A stretch of 64,000 bases of DNA, from positions 1-64,000 of IMG/VR virus record IMGVR_UViG_3300008117_000088, one strand, 5' to 3'. Of the stretch, positions 6,509 through 12,019 are shown in pieces (position 1 is the stretch's first letter; every line of letters begins with the position of its first letter). Under the pieces are notes generated by a model. That model did not search any database. It was given only the letters and a program-made list of their open reading frames with translations, and had not been told where the DNA came from. The DNA comes from a virus. A program made the translations under genes and the position numbers.

Positions 6509-6957
6509 CAGCTGAGACATACAATCCGCATCAGCTAGTAACGTTGCGGGATATCAATGACGGGGCCGAAAGCTTCGTCATCCATAAAGCTACAGACCTC
6601 GAGTGGAAGCTCGAGACAGCTAAGCTCAATCGCCGGGAGCTGGATACAGCTCAAGCTAAGATTGGAGCTATCACTTCGGAGATGACCAGTGAAAGCTGGT
6701 ATCACTCGAATACAGATAAAGATGAAGTACTAAGTAAGCTCGAAGAGATTCTGGGCGTCAACCCTACAGCTACGATCAGCATCACAGCTACGATCGAGGT
6801 GTTCATTACAGCTGAGGTGCCGCTGAAAGAGCTCGACAGCTTCGATTCAGATTCACTGATCCACGACTCGATCACGATAGATGCGAGCGCTTGGGGATCA
6901 GAAGTCAATGTAGATGACTGGAATCTACAAAGCTCAGATTGGGAGGAACAGAGCTAA
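6505..6957 (+). CDS. Hypothetical protein encoded by AGCT-rich DNA
   Basis: 150 residues, acidic, with a helical first half and beta-like repeats in the middle (ATISITATIEVFITAEVPL). No domain recognised. The DNA is remarkable: I count 20 AGCT tetramers in 453 bases, plus 8 TCGA and 5 GATC, while the neighbouring gene at 6254 has almost none. The AGCTs fall in more than one codon phase, so simple codon preference does not explain them. Confidence 0.8.
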   Translation: MTAETYNPHQLVTLRDINDGAESFVIHKATDLEWKLETAKLNRRELDTAQAKIGAITSEMTSESWYHSNTDKDEVLSKLEEILGVNPTATISITATIEVFITAEVPLKELDSFDSDSLIHDSITIDASAWGSEVNVDDWNLQSSDWEEQS

Positions 6958-6965
6958 CTCAGAGA

Positions 6966-7014
6966 CAACGCACCCCGGGCCAGCTTCGCGGCGGCTCGGG
7001 GCTCGCGTTGTTTG
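6966..7014 (+). terminator. Probable terminator hairpin
   Basis: CAACGC at 6966-6971 pairs with GCGTTG at 7005-7010, enclosing a GC-rich inner stem (CCCGGGCC with GGCTCGGGG). The T-rich tail merges into the A element of the next module. Confidence 0.65.
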
Positions 7015-7103
7015 TGTCGGCCCACCCACCCCATAGGGAATATATATAAGCTGCGGGCTCGGCCTGGTGTGAGATAGATCACTGCAAACCTACTTACACG
7101 TAG
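7008..7103 (+). promoter_or_regulatory. Regulatory module 7 (A, palindrome, C)
   Basis: A element TTGTTTGTGTCGGCCCACCC from 7008, CATAGGGAATATATATAAG, palindrome TGTGAGATAGATCACT at 7068-7083, abutting C element GCAAACCTACTTACACGTAG at 7084-7103. The start codon is 41 bases downstream. Confidence 0.8.
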
Positions 7104-7144
7104 AGGGAGAGTCATATACCTTAAGCAATGAAGAGAGGGGTCTC

Positions 7145-7846
7145 ATGAAACTTAAACGGTCCAAAGATCGTAAAGTGGCTAATAGTCTTACTCCTAATGG
7201 GAAGACTGCAAGAATTGCTAATTCTTTCGGTTTACCCGCGGGGAGAGAGTACAGCTGCCCGGCGCAGACTTCAATTTGCGCTCGCATATGTTATGCCGGC
7301 AAGCTGGAGAAAATCTATCCAACAGTGCGTACTAACCTTATGCACAATTGGGAGATGCTTAAAGATGCAGATCATGACACGATGGAGAGTCTACTCGATG
7401 AGATGATTGTGGAATTCAAGGCGGAATGTGACAAGTGGTCCGCGCCTAAAGAATTTCGCATTCACTGGGACGGGGACTTCTTCTCCTCAGATTATGCATT
7501 CGCATGGAAGCATGTGATCATGAACCATCCGGACGTTCGCTTCTGGGTCTACACACGTGTAGAGTCTGCAGCTTATATGCTCCGGAACCTAGAGAATCTC
7601 ACTTTATACTTCTCCACTGATAAAGAGAATCTCGAAAGCGCTCAACGCCTACAGCGTGAAGGCGTGTTACTGGCAGGATTACACGATACTTTCGATCAAG
7701 CCAAGGATATGCTCCTGGCGCTAGGCGAGAGATCTGCAAAGTGTCCCGAGCAACGCAAGCAAATTCCCCTGGAAGGCGCCTGCATTGCATGCAAGATTTG
7801 CGTCAAGGGCACTAACAATATAACGTTCAGCATTACTAAGAGATAG
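7145..7846 (+). CDS. Gene product 88-like protein (cassette 7)
   Basis: 233 residues. The N-terminal block IANSFGLPAGREYSCPAQTS followed by ICARICYAG matches my recollection of the 'gene product 88' family of mycobacteriophages, of unknown function. A second Cys group lies at the C-terminus (CPEQRKQ, then CIACKIC). Both groups could bind a metal or Fe-S cluster. A conserved HWDGDFFSSDYAFAWK block near the middle looks like an active or binding site. Start follows GAAGAGAGGGG. Confidence 0.8.
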   Translation: MKLKRSKDRKVANSLTPNGKTARIANSFGLPAGREYSCPAQTSICARICYAGKLEKIYPTVRTNLMHNWEMLKDADHDTMESLLDEMIVEFKAECDKWSAPKEFRIHWDGDFFSSDYAFAWKHVIMNHPDVRFWVYTRVESAAYMLRNLENLTLYFSTDKENLESAQRLQREGVLLAGLHDTFDQAKDMLLALGERSAKCPEQRKQIPLEGACIACKICVKGTNNITFSITKR

Positions 7847-7854
7847 GGATCAAT

Positions 7855-8124
7855 ATGGGATACACAACAGCGTTAGACTTAGCCGGCCAAATTCACCTGG
7901 ATCAAGGCCTGGCCCATCACTTAACCGGCAATCATTATCCGCCGGTACCGTTAACGATGGTCGATCCATGCAAAGCTGCAATCGATGCGTACCTGGATGA
8001 AGACTACGACCGGGAGATAGAGCTACCGGATCCAATTACGTATAAGGGCCGCACTACAGCGCCGGCACGGGCGATAGTAGATCAGCATCACTTGCACCCA
8101 TTCGTAGAATCACTGCAAGAATAA
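7855..8124 (+). CDS. Conserved small actinophage protein
   Basis: 89 residues. The string LAHHLTGNHYPPVPLTMVDP followed by CKAAIDAYLDED, and a C-terminal IVDQHHLHPF, is characteristic of short actinophage proteins of unknown function. Several conserved His residues could bind metal. It follows the GP88-like gene by 8 bases and shares its module. Confidence 0.8.
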   Translation: MGYTTALDLAGQIHLDQGLAHHLTGNHYPPVPLTMVDPCKAAIDAYLDEDYDREIELPDPITYKGRTTAPARAIVDQHHLHPFVESLQE

Positions 8125-8135
8125 TAGAGTTGCTC

Positions 8136-8162
8136 CCCTAGGTACTACCCTTCCACCTAGGG
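8136..8162 (+). other. Inverted repeat CCCTAGGT / ACCTAGGG
   Basis: A perfect 8-base stem with an 11-base loop, directly after the cassette 7 stop and before the stronger terminator at 8174. Confidence 0.6.
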
Positions 8163-8173
8163 TCGAGCACGGA

Positions 8174-8214
8174 GAAGCCGCGTTGTTTCAGGTCAGCGCG
8201 GCTTTCTTCTTTTT
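8174..8214 (+). terminator. Rho-independent terminator
   Basis: AAGCCGCG at 8175-8182 pairs with CGCGGCTT at 8197-8204, followed by TCTTCTTTTT. Closes cassette 7. Confidence 0.85.
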
Positions 8215-8245
8215 AAAAGGGAAATGCCTACTCCCAAAAGCCAAA

Positions 8246-8372
8246 TGTTTGTGTTGACCCTCCCACCCCTCATCCCTTCGGGATAGGGTGCGGCCGAAAA
8301 GTCAAGTAGCTTTGCTGTGATATTGCTCACACAGTGAGAGAGAGGCTCGGCCAGGCCGCCTATTCCAGTTAG
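8246..8372 (+). promoter_or_regulatory. Regulatory module 8 (A, palindrome, degenerate C)
   Basis: A element TGTTTGTGTTGACCCTCCCA from 8246, hairpin ATCCCTTCGGGAT, palindrome TGTGATATTGCTCACA at 8316-8331, and a poorly conserved C element ending at 8372, where a parS-like site begins. It precedes only the tiny frame at 8409. Confidence 0.7.
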
Positions 8373-8385
8373 TTTCACGTGAAAC
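8372..8385. promoter_or_regulatory. parS-like centromere site
   Basis: GTTTCACGTGAAAC is a perfect 14-base palindrome. It is identical to the core of the bacterial chromosomal parS (ParB-binding) consensus, including the actinobacterial form; with one flanking base each side it matches 15 of 16. No ParA or ParB gene is visible in this window, so a host ParB would have to bind it. Confidence 0.65.
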
Positions 8386-8408
8386 AAGCGATCTTCGAAG
8401 AAGAGAGC

Positions 8409-8495
8409 ATGAATAAGAGAGATAGCTATTGGCAGAGAGAGCAGAGAGAGAAGAGAGAAGCCAAAAAGAGAGATAAGAGAGATAGCCGACATTAA
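8409..8495 (+). CDS. 28-residue highly charged peptide (cassette 8)
   Basis: An ATG frame with TAA at 8493-8495. Composition is nearly all Arg, Lys, Glu, Asp, Gln and Ser (MNKRDSYWQREQREKR...), encoded by a GAGA-rich purine tract. It is the only reading frame downstream of module 8. It may be a real peptide or simply an opening in low-complexity DNA; the ribosome site (GAAGAAGAGAG) is poor. Confidence 0.35.
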   Translation: MNKRDSYWQREQREKREAKKRDKRDSRH

Positions 8496-8803
8496 ATGTC
8501 GACAAATCGACTAGTCGATTAGGCTACTGCATTGACCGGTCATGGCCTCCCCGGCTGTGCAGCCAGCTTTACAGCCTCGATCGGCTGAAACTATCCGATA
8601 TCACTGCAAGCTAATTGCTACCCAATGGCTGGCAGGGCAAAGAGATGTCAGTCCCTCTCTATATCCTCTCTCTCTGCATGTATAAGCCAATCTATTTGGG
8701 GCCGATTTTTCTGTGAGTCAAGTCACAGCAAACCTACTACCCCTAAGACGGCATATACGTAATGATTAGAAAGTAAGGGCAAGAACTCAACGAAAGGTAT
8801 CAA
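8496..8803. other. 308-base stretch without a gene
   Basis: Contains a perfect 16-base palindrome AATCGACTAGTCGATT (8505-8520), a TGACCGGTCA palindrome just downstream, a CT-rich tract (CCTCTCTCTCTG near 8670) and module 9. No tRNA, no reading frame of note and no terminator were seen. Confidence 0.7.
8712..8747 (+). promoter_or_regulatory. Regulatory module 9 (palindrome, C)
   Basis: Palindrome TGTGAGTCAAGTCACA at 8712-8727 and abutting C element GCAAACCTACTACCCCTAAG at 8728-8747. No A element is evident upstream. The start codon is 56 bases downstream. It drives the longest plus-strand cassette. Confidence 0.75.
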
Positions 8804-9076
8804 ATGAGTCTCAAATGGGAACTCGATTATCACCAAGGTAAGTACAACGAAGCCAAGGCTAAGGAAAACGAAGCGTTCCACGCAATCCTCAAGATCATCA
8901 CTGATTTAGGCGGAAAGCGTGAGCACGTAGACAAGGCGATCGGTCTATGGGTAGATGGCACTTTGGCATCCAACGATATGGGATGGCACAGAGCATTTAG
9001 GTCTGAGGCTGAGGACAAGATTCAAGAACTTCGCAAGTTAGTCGATATGGATGAAGACGCGGAGTTGTTGAAATGA
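8804..9076 (+). CDS. Hypothetical helical protein (cassette 9)
   Basis: 90 residues, charged and almost entirely helical (QGKYNEAKAKENEAF, then SEAEDKIQELRKLVDMDEDA). Possibly a short coiled coil. Start preceded by CGAAAGG. Overlaps the next gene by ATGA. No family recognised. Confidence 0.85.
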   Translation: MSLKWELDYHQGKYNEAKAKENEAFHAILKIITDLGGKREHVDKAIGLWVDGTLASNDMGWHRAFRSEAEDKIQELRKLVDMDEDAELLK

Positions 9077-9180
9077 CGGGCAGACAAGTAGTCTGTCCTA
9101 CCTGCGGTAAAGAATTGGAGGTGAGGTCGGGCATCTTTGCCCACCAAACCCTCGCCCGCCATATGAAGGAGCATGAATGA
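9073..9180 (+). CDS. C2H2-type zinc finger microprotein
   Basis: 35 residues forming one classical finger: MTGRQVVCPTCGKELEVRSG then FAHQTLARHMKEH. C-x2-C, a 12-residue-class linker and H-x6-H/H-x3-H spacing resemble eukaryote-like and Ros-like single zinc fingers. Starts and ends in ATGA overlaps with both neighbours. Might bind nucleic acid. Confidence 0.75.
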   Translation: MTGRQVVCPTCGKELEVRSGIFAHQTLARHMKEHE

Positions 9181-9431
9181 GCACTGATGATATATCTGTA
9201 GGCGATGCAATTATTGTAAAGGCGCTGTTGAACGGCACCTTTACTGATCCCGATGGAAACAAAGCAACATTAACTGTTAAGGGTTTTGTTGGTGCAAATA
9301 TCATTGCAGCTCGTGTGGCGTTGCTCACGCAACCACGCCCACTATCTGAAAGTGATATCACTGAGATTGTTAAGTTTCTCAAGGATGCAGAGACTGCATT
9401 GAACATGCTTGAGGACAAGGAACAAGAATGA
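9177..9431 (+). CDS. Hypothetical protein
   Basis: 84 residues. The N-terminal half is a small beta domain (DAIIVKALLNGTFTDPDGNK) and the C-terminal half is helical and acidic (EIVKFLKDAETALNMLEDKE). Overlaps both neighbours by ATGA, so it is translated with the methyltransferase that follows. Function unknown. Confidence 0.85.
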   Translation: MSTDDISVGDAIIVKALLNGTFTDPDGNKATLTVKGFVGANIIAARVALLTQPRPLSESDITEIVKFLKDAETALNMLEDKEQE

Positions 9432-10063
9432 AAGCGGTGTCGTTATTCGCCGGGGTCGGAGGTTTCGATCTTGCATTAGAACGTGCGGGTGTACCTGTTG
9501 TTGCATCTGTAGAGATTGATAAGCATGCACGTGGTGTACTGCAACAACAATTTCCTAACACAACATTATTGGAGGATGTAAAAAATGTCACAGGCGATCA
9601 ACTTAGAGAACTCGGATTCGAAGGTTCTGACGGAATTATTGTCGGAGGCTTCCCGTGTCAAGACCTCAGCGTTGCTGGTAAGCGAGCAGGTCTTGCTGGA
9701 GGTAGAAGCGGACTCTTCTGGGAAATCTGTCGCATCCTCGACGAAACGAAAACGAAATGGTTCGTCCTCGAAAACGTCCCCGGTCTTTTGTCATCTAACG
9801 AAGGACGAGATATGGGAACCGTCATCCAAGCGTTGGTTGAGCGCGGGTATGGGGTCGCATACAGGATTCTTGACGCTCAATACTTTGGAGTCGCCCAAAG
9901 AAGACGTCGTATCTTCATTGTCGGATGTCTTGGAGACAACGGGCGAGCACCTGCAGAAGTACTTGCTCTCATCGAAGGCATGCGAGGGTATTCTGAGGCG
10001 ATCAACCAAAAAGGGAAAACAACTTCCTCCCTTGCTTCACTCAGCTTTGGAGAACATGACTAA
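9428..10063 (+). CDS. dcm: Cytosine-C5 DNA methyltransferase, N-terminal (catalytic) part
   Basis: 211 residues with the order expected of the Dcm family: SAM-binding motif I (SLFAGVGGFDLALE, residues 5-18), motif IV with the PCQ nucleophile loop (GGFPCQDLSVAG), motif VI (FVLENVPGLL) and motif VIII (QRRRRIFIVG). The frame then stops before the target-recognition region, which is encoded by the next, overlapping frame. Either this is a two-polypeptide enzyme like M.AquI, or a frameshift has split one gene. Confidence 0.85.
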   Translation: MKAVSLFAGVGGFDLALERAGVPVVASVEIDKHARGVLQQQFPNTTLLEDVKNVTGDQLRELGFEGSDGIIVGGFPCQDLSVAGKRAGLAGGRSGLFWEICRILDETKTKWFVLENVPGLLSSNEGRDMGTVIQALVERGYGVAYRILDAQYFGVAQRRRRIFIVGCLGDNGRAPAEVLALIEGMRGYSEAINQKGKTTSSLASLSFGEHD

Positions 10064-10602
10064 TGTGGTTCATAAAGAGTAGGCGTGCAAAGGACGTGGA
10101 AGATTATGAAACTTGGGTTGATGCGGAGGTTACTCCTACATTGAACGCATTCGATAACAATGGCGATACACGATCAACGGTGCTTATCTTCTACACTGGT
10201 ACCTTTGGTGAAGTACGAGTACAGGGAGATGTGATTAATACGTTGCCGGCAAAGATGGGAACGGGTGGTAATAACACTCCTATGATGGCATTCCCTATCC
10301 AGGGAACAATCATCGGTCGCAGTGATACTGCTGGACCACAAGGCAAAGGATTTGGTGATTCTACTGATCCTATGTACACAATAGATACCGTTGGTGGTAA
10401 TGCGGTTGCAACTCCTGCAATGGTGCGACGTTTAACTCCGTTAGAATGTGAGCGCCTACAAGGGTTTCCCGATAACTGGACTGCATCACAGTCTGATTCA
10501 CAACGATATAAACAAATGGGCAATGCGGTAGCAGTACCGGTTGTTCAATGGATAATAGATAGGTTGGTTGACGTTGAAACAAGATTTAATGCAAATGCTT
10601 AA
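10063..10602 (+). CDS. dcm: Cytosine-C5 DNA methyltransferase, C-terminal (recognition) part
   Basis: 179 residues. The first half is the likely target-recognition region (SRRAKDVEDYETWVDAEVTP); the second holds motifs IX and X (RRLTPLECERLQGFPDNWT, then YKQMGNAVAVPVVQWI). The ATG overlaps the stop of the N-terminal part (TAATG), with GGAG about 10 bases upstream, so re-initiation is possible. The third frame across the junction encodes a short stretch (ENMTNVVHK) that could be a remnant of the original join. Confidence 0.8.
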   Translation: MWFIKSRRAKDVEDYETWVDAEVTPTLNAFDNNGDTRSTVLIFYTGTFGEVRVQGDVINTLPAKMGTGGNNTPMMAFPIQGTIIGRSDTAGPQGKGFGDSTDPMYTIDTVGGNAVATPAMVRRLTPLECERLQGFPDNWTASQSDSQRYKQMGNAVAVPVVQWIIDRLVDVETRFNANA

Positions 10603-10771
10603 GTCTCAAGTAAAAGACATGTATGGAAAGCACGGCTTAAAAGCTGTGGATGAGTATTTAGATCAAAACTACAAGTTAATACCTTGGGAGCAATGCTACG
10701 AGTGCGACAAGATTACGCCCCGTGATCCACGCACACTAAAGTGTTTCTTTGAGGAGGATCATGAGTTCTAA
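10568..10771 (+). CDS. Small protein with Cys pair
   Basis: About 60-67 residues; the start is either TTG at 10568 or ATG at 10589, neither with a strong site. C-terminal half WEQCYECDKITPRDPRTLKC has a C-x2-C pair and a third Cys, so metal binding is possible. Overlaps the methyltransferase end and the next gene start. Confidence 0.7.
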   Translation: MTLKQDLMQMLKSQVKDMYGKHGLKAVDEYLDQNYKLIPWEQCYECDKITPRDPRTLKCFFEEDHEF

Positions 10772-11174
10772 ATGGGACTATGCTTTTTACGATCGTAACT
10801 CACAGCCTTGCACTTTAAAGGAATGGAGCGAAGAATTCGGTAGTCCATATGCATTCAAGAAGGATGTGTTTGTAAAAGATTATCGAGTATTAACCAAGTG
10901 GACCGGAGTTGATATGCCGGAATACGATTGGTTGCAAAAGAATCAATTCAGTTCTAAGAACTGGAAACCAAACTCTAAGCCATCACCGTTTGTTTCATAC
11001 GTATGGAATGCTGACGGGGAAATCGTAGAGTCAAAGCGTTATCAAACTATTGAACGTGCATACAAAGGTCATGCTGAATTAGTTCAGCGCTTTGCTAAGG
11101 AAGACCTTGGTGTGTATCATGTGCCTGTAGTCCTACAAGATATGGAGGAAACAAATGGCGAAGAAAAAGATTAA
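10761..11174 (+). CDS. Hypothetical protein
   Basis: 137 residues from ATG 10761 directly after GAGGAGG; an in-frame TTG 12 bases upstream is rejected. Rich in aromatic and basic residues (WDYAFYDRN, KNWKPNSKP). No domain recognised. Overlaps the next gene by 20 bases. Confidence 0.85.
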   Translation: MSSKWDYAFYDRNSQPCTLKEWSEEFGSPYAFKKDVFVKDYRVLTKWTGVDMPEYDWLQKNQFSSKNWKPNSKPSPFVSYVWNADGEIVESKRYQTIERAYKGHAELVQRFAKEDLGVYHVPVVLQDMEETNGEEKD

Positions 11175-11463
11175 AGTCTTTAAAGTTTCGCTTACAAACA
11201 ACTTTGAAAAAGGTGGCGGTTGGCTGTGCCACGTTCGTTGTTATGATGAACGTGATCAGTACGAAGCATCTTTTACAGATGTAATTGGTCAGTCAGACTA
11301 TTCTGCTTGGAAAAACCCTTCAGCAGCTAAGCGTCACGCTAAAGCTATGGCTCAGAAATGGACCACCAAGAAAAGCGTAAAGATGATTGCTGGTACAACT
11401 ACCGATTCAAAGGGCAAGCCTGCAACATTTCATGGCGAGTTTACTTTTAAAGTCGACGCCTAA
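11155..11463 (+). CDS. Hypothetical basic protein
   Basis: 102 residues starting MAKKKIKVFKVSLTNNFEKG; ATG after GGAGGAAACAA. The sequence alternates beta-like stretches (WLCHVRCYDERDQYEASF) with a basic helix (SAAKRHAKAMAQKWTTKK). It is the last plus-strand gene, ending just before a convergent terminator. Function unknown. Confidence 0.85.
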   Translation: MAKKKIKVFKVSLTNNFEKGGGWLCHVRCYDERDQYEASFTDVIGQSDYSAWKNPSAAKRHAKAMAQKWTTKKSVKMIAGTTTDSKGKPATFHGEFTFKVDA

Positions 11464-11472
11464 ATAGAATAA

Positions 11473-11519
11473 CCCCCAGCATTAAGCATCGGCTGTGACC
11501 GACATGCTGGGGGCTTTTC
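11473..11519. terminator. Bidirectional terminator between converging genes
   Basis: CCCCCAGCA (11473-11481) pairs with TGCTGGGGG (11505-11513) with a smaller inner CGG/CCG stem. A T-rich tail is present on both sides (TTTTCTTT on plus, TTATTCTATTT on minus). It ends the rightward accessory segment and the leftward RNR/WhiB operon. Confidence 0.9.
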
Positions 11520-11520
11520 T

Positions 11521-11781
11521 TTAGTACGACAATATTTCTGGCAGTACTTCTTTACCTATAATTCTGTGCTTTCTTCTGTACTCATCTCTTTGATCTGTCG
11601 TAGTGCCCGCCCATATTCCTTGAACTTTATTCTCTATTGCGTATTTAAAACATTCATCTTGAACTGGGCAGTTTTTACATATTCTCTTCACATGACCCAA
11701 CTGTTGATAATGCATTCCTTCATCAGGAAAGAACAATTCAGTGTCAAGTCCTAAACATGAAGGGGTGCCACTAAAGCGCAT
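11521..11781 (-). CDS. whiB: WhiB-family Fe-S regulator 1
   Basis: 86 residues with the WhiB signature: an early Cys (CLGLDTELFFPD, C9), then ICKNCPVQDEC with the C-x2-C-x5-C group (residues 35-44), and the GIWAGTT turn. Four Cys bind a [4Fe-4S] cluster in this actinobacterial family, and the protein normally acts with the sigma factor on promoters. Phage copies (for example from mycobacteriophage TM4) inhibit host WhiB2. It overlaps nrdH by 11 bases. Confidence 0.92.
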   Translation of the reverse strand: MRFSGTPSCLGLDTELFFPDEGMHYQQLGHVKRICKNCPVQDECFKYAIENKVQGIWAGTTTDQRDEYRRKHRIIGKEVLPEILSY

Positions 11782-12019
11782 TACTCTCCGGTTTCACTGT
11801 TCTTAATGAAGCAATTTTATCTGGTCTAAATCCAGACCAATGATTGTTATTGCTGACCACAACCGGAGTGTATTTATACCCCATAGAAACTACTAGATCA
11901 TAAGCATCTTTGTTTTCAGTTATGTCAACAGTATTAAATTCAATACCGTATTTGTTTAAATACTTTTTAGTTGCATCGCATTGTGGGCAATCTGGTTTTG
12001 TATATACCGTAGTGCTCAT
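11771..12019 (-). CDS. nrdH: NrdH-type glutaredoxin
   Basis: 82 residues. TTVYTKPDCPQCDATKKYL carries the redox C-x2-C (CPQC, residues 11-14) of NrdH, and SMGYKYTPVVV the cis-Pro loop, followed by W.GF.PD.I typical of NrdH. It supplies electrons to ribonucleotide reductase, encoded immediately upstream (4-base overlap). Confidence 0.92.
   Translation of the reverse strand: MSTTVYTKPDCPQCDATKKYLNKYGIEFNTVDITENKDAYDLVVSMGYKYTPVVVSNNNHWSGFRPDKIASLRTVKPESNAL

Noticed and set aside
1901-8747. The repeated modules as a CRISPR array or insertion elements.
   Set aside because: Copies are hundreds of bases apart with whole genes between them, vary in sequence, and have no transposase; they fit promoters much better.
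9990-10063. Slippage at the A-rich run near 10010 as the way to join the methyltransferase halves.
   Set aside because: A -1 slip there reaches a TGA at 10057-10059 before the second half; a single slip at that site cannot join the frames.
9585-10082. A long frame over the methyltransferase in a third phase.
   Set aside because: It overlaps the catalytic motifs of the real gene. Only its last part (ENMTNVVHK) may be a remnant of the join; it is not a separate gene.
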